The notes under the pieces are model-generated. The model was not told where the DNA came from. It saw nothing but the letters and a program-made list of their open reading frames with translations, and did not search any database. A DNA stretch of 64,000 nucleotides from Haloglomus salinum (lineage in GTDB: Archaea > Halobacteriota > Halobacteria > Halobacteriales > Haloarculaceae): positions 1,860,001 through 1,924,000 of the forward strand of contig NZ_CP101153.1 in NCBI RefSeq assembly GCF_024298825.1. Reading direction: 5' to 3'. Within the stretch, counting starts at the first letter, position 1. Every line of letters begins with the position of its first letter. Made by a program: the position numbers and the translations under genes. Positions 42,407-51,565 of the stretch are shown here, piece by piece.

Positions 42407-42535
42407 GAAAGCGCGTTACCCCCACCGAGCCCCGTGTGACGATGGACTCCAACTGAGCCGCCATCCCTGGACCAACGGAAGAAGCCGCGGTATCCGCTCC
42501 GAGCCCGTGTGAAGGGGCTCCAACCGAGCCAGCAT
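42407..42535 (-). repeat. Tandem degenerate MAAQ-type repeats (copies A and B)
   Basis: Copy A starts at ATG 42464 and reads MAAQLESIVTRGSVGVT; copy B starts at ATG 42535 and reads MLARLEPLHTGSE. Both keep ATGSYGGCTCRGTTGGAG followed by CACACGGG-GCTCGG. A third copy lies at 30892-30997. They may be remnants of a microgene family or of a mobile element end. The surrounding 42253-42594 holds no other gene I can support. Confidence 0.4.
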
Positions 42536-42594
42536 CCCGGCGGGACGCCATCGTGACGCGTCAGGTTCATATCTCGTGCCCGGAAGCCGCGGGT

Positions 42595-42975
42595 ATGAGC
42601 GACGACACCTCCGGCCCCTCGCTCGGTGCGACCGTCGGCAAACTCCTGACGGGTGGAATCTTCGGTGGTGACCTCCCGGGGAACATGGACCGCGGGCTCT
42701 ACACGACGACCCGACTGGCCGTCGAGGACGGCGTCGGCGAGCTGCTGGGTCCCATCGCGGTCTGGATTATCGTCGGCGTGACCTTCCTCGTCGGCCTCGA
42801 GTTCGTCGCCGTCGGCGCCATCATCATGGGCGTGCCGAACGTCGGCCTCCTCATCTTCGGTGCCGGCGTCACGGCCATCCTCGGTGCCGCGGTGGCGGCC
42901 GCGTATCTGGTCTTCTCGGCCCAGCAGGAGGGGTCGAACGTCGATCGTGAGGATGCATCCGAGACAGAGCCGTGA
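42595..42975 (+). CDS. Small haloarchaeal membrane protein with two TM segments
   Basis: A 126-aa protein from ATG 42595, after a Gly/Thr-rich soluble N-terminus. Two adjacent hydrophobic segments follow: IAVWIIVGVTFLVGLEFVAVGAII and VGLLIFGAGVTAILGAAVAAAYLVF. The C-terminal tail is acidic. The longer start at 42553 adds 14 residues overlapping the repeat region and is less likely. I do not recognise a function; it marks the return to ordinary GC-rich chromosome. Confidence 0.65.
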   Translation: MSDDTSGPSLGATVGKLLTGGIFGGDLPGNMDRGLYTTTRLAVEDGVGELLGPIAVWIIVGVTFLVGLEFVAVGAIIMGVPNVGLLIFGAGVTAILGAAVAAAYLVFSAQQEGSNVDREDASETEP

Positions 42976-43040
42976 TGCCCGTCTCCGGGTGAGGTCTGCA
43001 TCTGGGGACCGAACTGCGTCGGAGGCCGTGACGTTCCCAT

Positions 43041-44855
43041 CTAAACTGCGTAGTCGTCCGTCACATCGATAAGCTCTACCTCCTCGTCGGGGACCCGATA
43101 CGCGGCGATGACCTCACGCTCGGCATCCATCGAGTTCTCGTGTTTGTCGACACCGTAGGCGACGTAGGTGCAGTCATCGCGGGTGAACTCGACGACGGAG
43201 TAGCCCCAGTGGTGCGAGTCGAAGAACTCCAGATGCGGGTTCTGCGCGGTGATGAACCTGCGGAGGAGCGGCTCCGTGATGCGCCCGACCAGCCCTTCGG
43301 TCATACCCAGCGCCTCCGCGACGTTGAGGCTGGACACGGCGGGGGTCATGAACTCGACGCCGACGCGCTCGCCGGGGTCGAACAGCCGCTCGGTGACGGG
43401 CCCGCCGTACTCGGTCTTCTTGTAGCCCGCGATGTAGCAGTGCATGTCGCCCGTGAGCGTGACGAAGTTGCGGGGGGAGAACTCTCGGAGTTTGTCCTTG
43501 ATGTACTGGCGCTCGCGGGTGTAGCCGTCCCAGCCGCCCTGGACGGGGAAGATGGAGGCCCGGCCGATGCCCAGCCGGAAGGGGATGGTGAGCACCTCGT
43601 CGGACCAGACGGTCCAGCGGGCCTCGGAGTCGCGGATCTGCGCGAGGAACCACGCGAGCTGGTCCTCGCCGAGCATCGTACGGCCCGGTGGCTCGTTCTC
43701 CGGTCGGCAGTTCGTCGCCGTCGGCAACGCCTCGCGCGGCGGGTCACGATACAGACGCTCGTCGGTCATCACGAGCTTCAGCAGGTCCCCGAACTCGAAC
43801 GAGCGCCACAGCTGGAAGCGGTCCTGCAGGGACTCGGCCTCGGGGTCGTACCCCAGGCGTGCGGGGACGAACTCCCACCAGGCGTGGATGGCGTCCGCAG
43901 TCAGCTTCGTCATGAACTCCGGGTCCTCGCCGCGCGGGTGGTCGGCCTTCGGCGCGTCCGTCTCCGGGTCCCAGTAGATGTCGTTGGCGATCTCGTGGTC
44001 GTCCCATGCGGCGATGAGGGTGTGCTCCTCCAGGGCCCGCTGGAGGAACCGGTCCGAGCGGTACGTGCGGTAGATGTAGCGGTAGTCGGCCAGGTCCTGC
44101 ACCCGGTCCTCGCCGCTGGGCAGGTCGATGTTCCGGTCGGGGTAGTCGCGGCTGTCGAGACCCTTGAACTCCCCTGCCCCCGACTCGTAGATGAAGTCGC
44201 CGACGTGGATGAGGAAGTCCAGGTCCTCCTCGGCGACGTAGCCCAGTGCCGGGTAGTAGCCGTTGAGGTAGTTCTGACACGCGAGGACCCCGAACCGCAG
44301 GGAGTCGGGCGAGGCATCCGGTTCCGGGAGCGTGTGGCAGGTCCCGACCCGCGAGGCGACGCCGTCGTAGACGAACCGGTAGCGGTACTCCCGATTCGGC
44401 TCCAGCGCCCCGTCGACGTCGACCTTCACGACGTGGTCGTGGGCCCGGATACGGCCGGTGTCGTCGACGACGCCACGATAGACGATGTCGTCGAAGTCGC
44501 CGCTGTGGGCGATCTCCACGCCGAGCGGCTCGTCGGGGTCGAACGACTCCGGGTCGATACGGGTCCAGAGGATGACGCCCTCCTGGGTCGGCCCGCCCGA
44601 GGCGACCGACTGCGGGAACACCGCATCGGGCGCCCGGCCGTCGTCGGCGACGAAGACCTCGTCGCGGGCCGGCGCGTGGGGCTGCTGACTCAGGAGGAGG
44701 TCCTCGTTCGAGAGGAGCGACGCGAGTTCGGCGTGTCCGTCCGGGCGCTCGGCCTCGTCGTGTGGCGCGGCGTCCGGGTCCGGCGCGGGTGCGCCCGACT
44801 CGGCGACTTCGCCTCCAGCGTCACCGTCCGTCTCGGTGTCGTCCCCCTGTTCCAT
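43041..44855 (-). CDS. phoD: PhoD-family alkaline phosphatase D
   Basis: A 604-aa metallophosphatase. An acidic N-terminus (about 1-65) without a clear Tat or Sec signal precedes a beta-domain with FPQSVASGGPTQEGVILWTR and YRYRFVYDG. The catalytic domain then has FGVLACQNYLNGYYPALGY, LDFLIHVGDFIYE, AAWDDHEIANDIYWD and TLTGDMHCY, which carry the metal-binding Asp, Asn and His residues of PhoD. It removes phosphate from phosphodiesters and monoesters. Absence of a Tat signal is unusual for this mainly secreted family. It is convergent with the membrane protein at 42595. Confidence 0.9.
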   Translation of the reverse strand: MEQGDDTETDGDAGGEVAESGAPAPDPDAAPHDEAERPDGHAELASLLSNEDLLLSQQPHAPARDEVFVADDGRAPDAVFPQSVASGGPTQEGVILWTRIDPESFDPDEPLGVEIAHSGDFDDIVYRGVVDDTGRIRAHDHVVKVDVDGALEPNREYRYRFVYDGVASRVGTCHTLPEPDASPDSLRFGVLACQNYLNGYYPALGYVAEEDLDFLIHVGDFIYESGAGEFKGLDSRDYPDRNIDLPSGEDRVQDLADYRYIYRTYRSDRFLQRALEEHTLIAAWDDHEIANDIYWDPETDAPKADHPRGEDPEFMTKLTADAIHAWWEFVPARLGYDPEAESLQDRFQLWRSFEFGDLLKLVMTDERLYRDPPREALPTATNCRPENEPPGRTMLGEDQLAWFLAQIRDSEARWTVWSDEVLTIPFRLGIGRASIFPVQGGWDGYTRERQYIKDKLREFSPRNFVTLTGDMHCYIAGYKKTEYGGPVTERLFDPGERVGVEFMTPAVSSLNVAEALGMTEGLVGRITEPLLRRFITAQNPHLEFFDSHHWGYSVVEFTRDDCTYVAYGVDKHENSMDAEREVIAAYRVPDEEVELIDVTDDYAV

Positions 44856-45204
44856 CGCCCACCGCTACGCGGGGGTGTGGTTTGGCGCTTGTGGCACGCG
44901 CAACTGGGCGGATACCGGGCCGGACCGCGGCTGGCGTCGGATCAGGTCTCGCGTCGGTTCCACCAGGCGGCGACGGCCTACAGCTCCTTGTTCCGGGCCG
45001 TTCTGGACCGCGTATGGCGGATTTCGTCCGTTCCTGGATCGACCGCAGCGTACGGCCAGTCTCACTCGCCGCCGAGACAGATTACGGTTTCGCCGACCGC
45101 GACGTGCTCTGGCGAGCGCCCCGATTCCGGCTGTAGGTCGGTTTCGTGAACCCGGTCACGAACGGTGGAACGCGCCCGTTCAACACCGAACCGCTCGATA
45201 AGTT
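44856..45204. other. Intergenic region, no gene supported
   Basis: These 349 bases lie between phoD (start side) and the membrane protein gene (end side). Open frames crossing them are extensions of the phoD antisense frame. I see no convincing promoter box, hairpin or RNA gene. Confidence 0.4.
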
Positions 45205-46068
45205 TCAGGCCCCGGAAGTGAACCGCCGAGACACGTCAAGGCGGCGAAGACCGTATTCGATACCTGCTACGATGAGGAGGATACCCAGGTAGAGGAACCA
45301 GGCGCCGAAGTAGAGTGCGTGGGGGTCCTCCACGCTCGCGGTGAACGCTGCCTGTACGTCGATCAGGATGAACACCGTCAGTAGCGTCGCTGGCGCGATC
45401 AGGCAGTGTCGTACCAAGATGTAGAGTGGAACCGCCGCGAGTATCCACATCCCAACGGCACCGAACAGATACAGCAGCCATTCGAAGCCACCGGAAAGTG
45501 TCACACCCAGGCGGGCAGCGTACCATACCATCACAGCGGCGTGGAGACTCCCACCGACAGAGGCGATCGCAGTCGCTCGTCGTCGTGGAGCTGGAATCGA
45601 CAGCCACGGAACCGACCTCGGAACGGATGGCAGTTGTGTCCACATATTCCGACTCGTGTACTCGACGAGTCCAAGGAACAGGAACCCGACCGTCCAGACC
45701 GCTGCGTTGAGCATGTACCGGACGATGTAGAGCCCGTTCTCGACGACGGTGATGCCGGTTGGCTCGGCAAGGCCTTCGAGCTCGGCGACATCACGGAACG
45801 TCGGTCCGGGAGGCGTAAGCTCCATCCCCAGGACGTAACCCGCTGTGACGATGAGCGCAGCCGCGGGTGTAACGAGGCGAAATCGACCGGCGAGCCAGAC
45901 CGGAACTGCTGCGACGACGACGAGACCGCCATATCGCCACAGGAGCCCGACGAGCGAGTACTGTGATGGACCGATCGAATAGCCGAGGCCGAGAGCGACG
46001 AGGAGCAACCCGACTGCATGAATGACGCCGATAGCGAGGCCGAACCCGACGGCTCGTCTGGAGGGCAT
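45205..46068 (-). CDS. Multi-spanning membrane protein of unknown function
   Basis: A 287-aa integral membrane protein with about eight hydrophobic segments, such as FGLAIGVIHAVGLLLVALGL, GLVVVAAVPVWL, AALIVTAGYVLGMEL, WTVGFLFLGLVEY, LLYLFGAVGMWILAAVPLYIL and WFLYLGILLIVAGIEYGL. The ATG at 46068 is preferred to 46260, whose 64 extra residues are not membrane-like. No transporter or enzyme signature is evident. It stands alone between intergenic stretches. Confidence 0.65.
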   Translation of the reverse strand: MPSRRAVGFGLAIGVIHAVGLLLVALGLGYSIGPSQYSLVGLLWRYGGLVVVAAVPVWLAGRFRLVTPAAALIVTAGYVLGMELTPPGPTFRDVAELEGLAEPTGITVVENGLYIVRYMLNAAVWTVGFLFLGLVEYTSRNMWTQLPSVPRSVPWLSIPAPRRRATAIASVGGSLHAAVMVWYAARLGVTLSGGFEWLLYLFGAVGMWILAAVPLYILVRHCLIAPATLLTVFILIDVQAAFTASVEDPHALYFGAWFLYLGILLIVAGIEYGLRRLDVSRRFTSGA

Positions 46069-46260
46069 GTGTTTGACTGAGTGTTCGTCTGGCTTCTTTG
46101 TTATCCCGAGAAGACATCCGGGACTGGGGCTGGAATCTGACATTACCAGCGTGTTCAACTCGAGTGTCCCGAAGAGGGCGGTCAGCCGACGCGTTCCCTC
46201 TCGGTGGCGACCGATCGGTATCCTGCCCCGTATGCGAGTCTCCCTATCACAGAGCTGCAA

Positions 46261-46358
46261 GGAGGAAGTCCACGGCTTTAGCCGTCCTCAGAACGGCTCC
46301 GCCGTTCTGACGGGCTGCACAAGAGCTTCGCTCTTGTGAACGTGGGAGGAATCCGACA
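46261..46358 (+). mobile_element. Hairpin array resembling an IS200/IS605 right end without tnpB
   Basis: The phrase GGAAGTCCACGGCTTTAGCCGT and the later CGTGGGAGGA resemble sequence that follows tnpB genes in haloarchaea and forms the 3' omega-RNA/right-end hairpin. Between them lie two extra perfect hairpins: GAACGGC-TCC-GCCGTTC near 46291-46307 and CACAAGAGC-TTC-GCTCTTGTG at 46318-46338. No tnpA or tnpB sequence is adjacent, so this is an orphan or mini-element. The rest of 46069-46508 holds no gene. Confidence 0.45.
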
Positions 46359-46508
46359 ACGCTCGACGGCTGCTAGCGACCGCCCTCCGTCTGCTGGTTG
46401 ATAAAGAGCCACAGAAACGTGGCAGATTCCTCAGGCTGTTCACTCCCCTCGGTCGGGACGAGTTCCCAGGGGCCGCGTGGCCCAACATACGAACGGAGGA
46501 CACAGCAC

Positions 46509-47222
46509 ATGACGCTCTTCCCCACCGAACAGTGGCTCGCCCAGTACGGCCGTCGTCTCGACGAGAGCGACGCGCTCGACGATGTCTCGGCCGGCTGGGG
46601 TGTCGGCTTCGACGGTGACATCCGCATGGTCATCGACGACGTGCCGCTGGCCGAGACCACGCTCGGGGACCTCCCACCGGAGGTCCTCGCCGAACTCCCG
46701 GAGGACATCCGCGCTGGCGTCGAGGACGTGACGCTCGCGCAGGCGCCCGAACGGTTCGGCGAGCACATCCGGCCGACCCTCCCGGAGATCGTACAGGACC
46801 TGCTCCGGCAGATCGAGGAGAACGTCCACGACGGCGCCATCCACGCCCACATCGGCCTGCGCGAGGGCAGCGTCACCGAGGTCGAGACCCTGACCGATCC
46901 AGACGCGCGGGACGCCGGTTTCCTCATCCACGGTTCGCTCACCACCTGGCAGGGCATCCTCGACGGCCGCCCGGCGGTCTCGGCACTCCTGACCAACGAC
47001 CTGACGGTGCAGGGGAACCAGGTGCGGCTGCTGCGCTACGCCTCGATGCTCGGGCTACTCGGCGAGGTAGCCGCCGAGGTCGAGACCACCCACCTGTTCG
47101 CCGAACCGGGCCCGTCCGTCACGCGAAACGTCGTCGACGCGGCCACGCGACCGGGGGTCACGGTGGGGCGCTCGGCCGAGCGACAGGTGACACGGACGCT
47201 CCAGGACCTCTCGCTGCTGTAG
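46509..47222 (+). CDS. SCP2 sterol-binding domain protein
   Basis: A 237-aa soluble protein from ATG 46509. The middle, about residues 85-175, has the SCP2-like pattern: a strand-rich segment with IHAHIGLREGSV, AGFLIHGSLTTWQGILDGR and VSALLTNDLTVQGNQVRLLRYASML. SCP2 domains bind lipids or other hydrophobic ligands. The C-terminal tail is short. The first 80 residues are acidic with FPTEQWLAQYGRRL. It is transcribed alone, 331 bases before the MFS gene. Confidence 0.7.
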   Translation: MTLFPTEQWLAQYGRRLDESDALDDVSAGWGVGFDGDIRMVIDDVPLAETTLGDLPPEVLAELPEDIRAGVEDVTLAQAPERFGEHIRPTLPEIVQDLLRQIEENVHDGAIHAHIGLREGSVTEVETLTDPDARDAGFLIHGSLTTWQGILDGRPAVSALLTNDLTVQGNQVRLLRYASMLGLLGEVAAEVETTHLFAEPGPSVTRNVVDAATRPGVTVGRSAERQVTRTLQDLSLL

Positions 47223-47553
47223 CGCCGGGGTCGCCTGTTCCGCGGCTCCCCCGCGACAGCCGGATTTATAAGTGCTTATAGAGACGTTCAGAATGCTCGA
47301 AACCGATGCCACGCCGACGACCCGCTCGGTTTCGCCAACATCCCGCAGGGACACGATGAGGATTGCGCCCGCGAACACCTCGCACAGTCATCGAACACCG
47401 CCGTATCGATGGCCACCGTCGTCCACGATCAGGCCGGGACTCACGAAGGGCAAGCAGCGGGGAGGAGACGACCGGCAAGAAACGGTTGCCACTTAACCAC
47501 GGTTCCTATACAAAGGAACACGTCCAGCGTCCTCTCCCTCTCAGGGTGGGTGT
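47223..47553. other. Intergenic region with two palindromic TATA-like sites
   Basis: Bases 47267-47280 are a palindrome (TATAAG-TG-CTTATA), with no convincing gene behind it on either strand. Bases 47502-47519 form an operator-promoter for the MFS gene, listed separately. Short open frames here (for example 47272-47496) are basic and Ser/Thr-rich and do not look like real haloarchaeal proteins. Confidence 0.4.
47502..47519 (+). promoter_or_regulatory. TATA box enclosed by an inverted repeat, before the MFS gene
   Basis: Arms GTTCC and GGAAC flank TATACAAA, centred 44 bases before the ATG at 47554. A repressor dimer on the arms would directly mask the TATA element. Confidence 0.4.
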
Positions 47554-48828
47554 ATGTCACCCAGTGTCGAATCGGAGGGCGGCGTGCGCTACCGGTGGGT
47601 CGTGCTCGTCGTCGCGTTCCTCGTCCACCTGACCAGCATCTCGCTTATCTGGCAATCGATATCACCGTTGAAGCAGGCGATGGCGGCGGAGCTCGGGGTC
47701 CCCTGGCCGAACGTCGTCGTCGTGCTCGCTGCCATCTCCTTCGGGCTCGTGTTCACGCAGTTGCCGGGCGGTGCCCTCGGGGACAAGTACCCCGTCCGGT
47801 ACGCCGTGGGAGTCGGCGCGCTGCTGGCCGGGGTCGCCACGGCCGTCCGGTTCGCGGCGCCGACGGTCCCGGGACAGGTCGCGGTCAGCATCCTGGCGGC
47901 CCTCGGGATGGGCGTCGTCAACCCCAACCTCATCAAGGTCGTCACGGAGTGGTTCCCCTCCGGACAACTGGGACTCGCGCAGGGTGTCCTCATGTCCGGC
48001 AACACGCTCGGCGCCGCGGTCGCGCTCGGGCTGTCGGGCGGAATCGTGCTGGATGCGGTCGGTAACTGGCAGAACGTGTTCCTCCTGTACGGCGGGCTCA
48101 CCGCTGCCGTGGGCGTCGTATGGCTGCTGCTCGCCCGCTCGCCACGCGAGGAGGAACGGCCGACCGATGTAGAGACCGGGGTGCCGTTCACCTCGGGCGA
48201 GCGCATCCCGCTCCGGACGTCGTTCCCGACGGTGCTCCGGTCCCCGTCGACGCCGTGGGCCGTCGCGCTCATCGGGCTCGCGTACTGGTCCGCGGTGGGA
48301 TCGCTCGCCGTGCTCCCCGAGTACGCCGACGCACACGCGTTCGCCGTCCCCGAGTTCATGCTCGGGATCTCGCCGCTGGCCTCGGCAGTGGGGGCGCTGC
48401 TGCTCCCCGTGCTCTCCGACCGCTACACCCGCCGCCTGGGTCTGAACCTGGGCATCCTCGGGCTCGCGCTCGGCATCGCCGTGGGCGGGTTCGCCCCCGG
48501 GCTGACGGTCTTCCTGCTTGGGCTGCTCGTCGCGGGGTTCTTTGGCGGCGGCCTGATGGCGATGTTCTACATCCTGCCCGGTGAACTGGCGGACATCAGC
48601 CCCGACCACGTCGGGACGATGTCGGGCATCCTGCTGTCTCTCGGGCAGCTCGGATCGGTTCTGGGCAGTATCGTCGGGGCCGAGGTGCTCGCGGCGGCCG
48701 GGCTGGAGGCGTCCGCGCTCGTCATGGCCGGTCCCTGCCTGCTCGGGTTGGTACTCATCACACGACTCCGCCTCGATGGGCGCCAGGAGCCCGAGGAGCG
48801 GACCGCGGCGGCCACCGCCGGCGACTGA
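47554..48828 (+). CDS. Major facilitator superfamily transporter
   Basis: A 424-aa integral membrane protein with about twelve hydrophobic segments in two halves. The loop between TM2 and TM3 has PGGALGDKYPVRY, close to the MFS signature G-x-L-x-D-R, and its repeat in the second half is LLPVLSDRYTRRLG. The cytoplasmic central loop is acidic (EEERPTDVETG). This looks like the nitrate/sugar-phosphate or general antiporter branch, but the substrate cannot be read from the sequence. Confidence 0.85.
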   Translation: MSPSVESEGGVRYRWVVLVVAFLVHLTSISLIWQSISPLKQAMAAELGVPWPNVVVVLAAISFGLVFTQLPGGALGDKYPVRYAVGVGALLAGVATAVRFAAPTVPGQVAVSILAALGMGVVNPNLIKVVTEWFPSGQLGLAQGVLMSGNTLGAAVALGLSGGIVLDAVGNWQNVFLLYGGLTAAVGVVWLLLARSPREEERPTDVETGVPFTSGERIPLRTSFPTVLRSPSTPWAVALIGLAYWSAVGSLAVLPEYADAHAFAVPEFMLGISPLASAVGALLLPVLSDRYTRRLGLNLGILGLALGIAVGGFAPGLTVFLLGLLVAGFFGGGLMAMFYILPGELADISPDHVGTMSGILLSLGQLGSVLGSIVGAEVLAAAGLEASALVMAGPCLLGLVLITRLRLDGRQEPEERTAAATAGD

Positions 48829-49029
48829 CGTCGCCAGCCCCTCGCGACCAGAGCAGCCTACGGACATTCGTGTTTTCAGCAGAATATGCAACTTACGAGA
48901 ATTATATGTCGCCCGTGTTATCGAATATGTCTCGAATTCTCTATATATCAGAGCTATTCCGGGCCCGGAGCCAGTCGGTCGTCGGAGCCATCGCTCGAAT
49001 AGGCGGACCCGTCGGCCGGAGCAGTCCCG

Positions 49030-50079
49030 CTACTCCCAGGAGATCCCTCGCGGGCTGGTCGGTGGCGCCAGCGGGCTCGCGGGGAGATCGCCGCTCGGGT
49101 CCGGGTCGTTGTACGCCGTCGGTGCCACGTCGTTCGGCGCGTCCGGGTAGAACAGCGACGCGACGGCGTGGAGGTGTTCCCGGCCGACGCCGAGTTCGAA
49201 CTGCCCGCCGCCGAACATCCGGATGTCGTGCTCGCGACAGTAGTCGATGGTGTCGAACAGCGACCGCACCGAGCCAAAACGGGACGGCTTGATGTTGAGC
49301 CACTCCGGCTCCCAGGGGAGGTCCTCGACGGTCTCGACACCGCGGATGGGATAATCCCACGTCACGCGCGCCTCCTCGCCCTCGAACAGCGGTCGCGTCT
49401 CCTCGTTCAGTTCTGGGTCCTCGATGAGCGCGTCGGGGAACCCCTCGACGACGCGCTCGTACAGCGCGGGGTCGGCGGGCTGGTCGACCGTCGTCCCGTG
49501 GTACTGTCCCTTCAGGTCGAGCGTGCGCACCGCGCCGGTCGCGGCGAGCCGCTCGACGACCTCGTCGGCCCACTCGGAGGTGGGATCGAGCTTGAACTCC
49601 AGGTCCGGGTTCCGGTCGAGCCAGTCGAGGACGCGGTCGCCGGTCGGCGGCTCATCGAGTCGCGTGCTGACGACGAACCGGACCGGGTCGTACGTGCGGC
49701 CGAGCCGCTCGGCGAGGTTCGTGTCGGCCTGCCGCAACGCGAGGTCGAGCGCGGCGCTCTCGAACGCCCACCGGCGGTAGTTCCGGAAGATGGCCTGCTC
49801 GGGTTCCGTACCGAGGAAGAGATCGATGCCGGACAGGTGCCCGGAGAACTCGTCGAGCGTGTACGTCCCGGCGAGGTCGAACGGTTCGTCGGTATCGCGG
49901 AGGGCATCGTGGGCGTCGTTGTCGTAGGTCACGTCCTCTCCGCGACCGACCTCGCCGTCGCCGTGCAGCGGGACGACGGTCGTCGCCCGTGTGAAGCCGC
50001 TCGACGTGTCGCGCTCGCGCCGGTCGAGTTCGTAGTCGTCGACGGTCAGGTCGAGGTCGGCGACCGAGTCGTAGAGCAT
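49030..50079 (-). CDS. Enolase-superfamily enzyme (mandelate racemase/MLE-like)
   Basis: A 349-aa protein. The barrel domain shows metal ligands typical of the superfamily: Asp188 in LDLK, Glu220 in LIEDP, and Asp242 in TWDYP. Lys264 in NIKPSRFGS is the second acid/base residue. The usual KxK at the end of strand two reads KLD at Lys163, so the first base is altered. The N-terminal capping domain covers about residues 1-125. The substrate is unknown. It is divergent from the YcaC-like hydrolase gene and convergent with the MFS gene. Confidence 0.8.
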   Translation of the reverse strand: MLYDSVADLDLTVDDYELDRRERDTSSGFTRATTVVPLHGDGEVGRGEDVTYDNDAHDALRDTDEPFDLAGTYTLDEFSGHLSGIDLFLGTEPEQAIFRNYRRWAFESAALDLALRQADTNLAERLGRTYDPVRFVVSTRLDEPPTGDRVLDWLDRNPDLEFKLDPTSEWADEVVERLAATGAVRTLDLKGQYHGTTVDQPADPALYERVVEGFPDALIEDPELNEETRPLFEGEEARVTWDYPIRGVETVEDLPWEPEWLNIKPSRFGSVRSLFDTIDYCREHDIRMFGGGQFELGVGREHLHAVASLFYPDAPNDVAPTAYNDPDPSGDLPASPLAPPTSPRGISWE

Positions 50080-50238
50080 GTACCCGTCCGTGCTCCCCCG
50101 CCGAGGTTAACCTCACGAATCGGTGCGAACGTGCCCGGTGGATGGGCCACTCCCAATGGGCGTTCCGTCCCGGCAGCGTCGACTGCACACACATTAGCGG
50201 CGTCAGAACTACCTGACTGCCGATTCCCGTCCGGAACC

Positions 50239-50865
50239 ATGGCCGACGCAACTCCGAGCGAGCGGTTGCTCACCCCCGAGAACTGTGCGGTGACGTTCAT
50301 CGACCACCAGCCGGAGATGGTGCTCGGCGTCAACACCATCGGGACCGGGACGCTCCGGAACAACGTCGCCGGCCTCGCGAAGGCCGTCGACGCCTACGAC
50401 GTACCGACGGTCCTCACGACCATCGGTCGGGACTACAATGGGCCGTTGTTCGACGAGGTCCGGGAGACGCTCCCCGAAGAGGCGGTTATCGACCGCACGA
50501 CGATGAACTCCTGGGAGGACGAGGCGTTCGTCGAGGCCGTCGAGTCGACCGGTCGAGGCCGACTGGTCATCGCCGGGCTCTGGACCGAGGTGTGTGTCTG
50601 TTTCGCCGCCCTCTCCGCGCTGGAGGCAGGCTACGACGTCTACGTCGTCGCCGACGCCTGTGGCGGCCAGACCGAGGCCGACCACGAGCGTGCGATGGAG
50701 CGGATGGTCGAGGCCGGCGTCACGCCGGTCACCTGGTCGCAGGTGCTCTACGAGTTCCAGCGCGACTGGGCACGCGAGGGCGCCGACGAGGCCCACCAGA
50801 TCGCCAAAGAGCACGGCGGTGACTTCGGGATGGCTGTCGAGTTCGCGGACTTCCTGAGCGAGTAG
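50239..50865 (+). CDS. YcaC-like isochorismatase-family hydrolase
   Basis: A 208-aa cysteine hydrolase. Asp22 (FIDHQ) and nucleophile Cys119 (GLWTEVCVCFAALSALE) belong to the isochorismatase-fold triad, and SWEDEAFVEAVESTGRGRLVIAG plus YDVYVVADACGG follow the E. coli YcaC pattern closely. The residue at the conserved Lys position is not obvious. ATG 50239 is chosen because upstream codons in this frame are antisense to the enolase-family gene. Its substrate is not known in YcaC either. Confidence 0.85.
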   Translation: MADATPSERLLTPENCAVTFIDHQPEMVLGVNTIGTGTLRNNVAGLAKAVDAYDVPTVLTTIGRDYNGPLFDEVRETLPEEAVIDRTTMNSWEDEAFVEAVESTGRGRLVIAGLWTEVCVCFAALSALEAGYDVYVVADACGGQTEADHERAMERMVEAGVTPVTWSQVLYEFQRDWAREGADEAHQIAKEHGGDFGMAVEFADFLSE

Positions 50866-50888
50866 CGCTGGGGCCCCCGGCAGTCGAC

Positions 50889-51230
50889 TCAGGGGACCTT
50901 GATGTACTGGTACCCCGCGTCCTGCCGGCGCGTGAGTTCGCCGACCGAGGTGGGTGCCGTCTCGACGACATCGAGGATGTCGTCCCGGGTGAGGCCGGCT
51001 GCCTCCATCGACTTCTCGCACGCGATGAACTCGACGGCACCCGACGAGAGGTCGGTGATCTCTTCGGCGTAGGCCGAATCCGCCCGGACGAGTTCGATGC
51101 CGGACGCGTTCGCGACGACCGCGACGGCGTCCATCTCGACGGACGGGTCCTCGAAGATGCCGGCGGCGTAGCGGATGGCCGCGTCCTGTACGTCGTCCGC
51201 CCCGTCCGCGACGTGGAAGACCGTCTTCAT
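50889..51230 (-). CDS. DsrE-family sulfur-relay-like protein
   Basis: A 113-aa protein of the DsrE/F fold: MKTVFHVADGADDVQDAAIRYAAG start, then VAVVANASGIELV and a conserved Cys in EFIACEKSMEAAGL. DsrE-like proteins carry persulfide or bind small molecules. The Cys is in the usual position for the sulfur acceptor. It converges with the YcaC-like gene 23 bases away and may be unrelated to it. Confidence 0.8.
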   Translation of the reverse strand: MKTVFHVADGADDVQDAAIRYAAGIFEDPSVEMDAVAVVANASGIELVRADSAYAEEITDLSSGAVEFIACEKSMEAAGLTRDDILDVVETAPTSVGELTRRQDAGYQYIKVP

Positions 51231-51565
51231 GCCGCGCCGAACCGGGGGGAGCGGCTAAGGGCTTTCGGCGCTGCTCCCGTCCCCTGATTCCCCGGTGGCG
51301 ACCCCGATGTCCGCGTGCGTCCCATCGAAGCACGGCTGTTCTCGGACCCACCGAACCGACACAGCCCCGCCCCATCCTCGCGACGCTCCGAGCTATCCTC
51401 GGCACCAGGAACCTCGAACGGTAAGGCGCCGGTGGGAACATCGTGTGACCACCGACGCGATGCCCTCCGGCCGTGTGTTCGTGACCGTTCTGGTTCACGT
51501 GTAGTCCGCCGGGAGTCGGTATCCGTTGTCGAGGTCCAGGTCGGGGCTGGGCGAGAGATGGCTGC
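51231..51565. other. Intergenic region, nothing recognised
   Basis: These 335 bases between the DsrE gene start and the LtrA gene end show no gene, hairpin or clear TATA box. Short frames are basic and lack acidic haloarchaeal composition. Confidence 0.4.

Noticed and set aside
43140-45149. Plus-strand open frame of 669 codons opposite phoD
   Set aside because: It is the antisense of a clear PhoD protein and has Val/Arg/Leu-rich shadow composition.
49168-50238. Longer start for the YcaC-like protein
   Set aside because: The upstream frame is antisense to the enolase-family gene and lacks family similarity.
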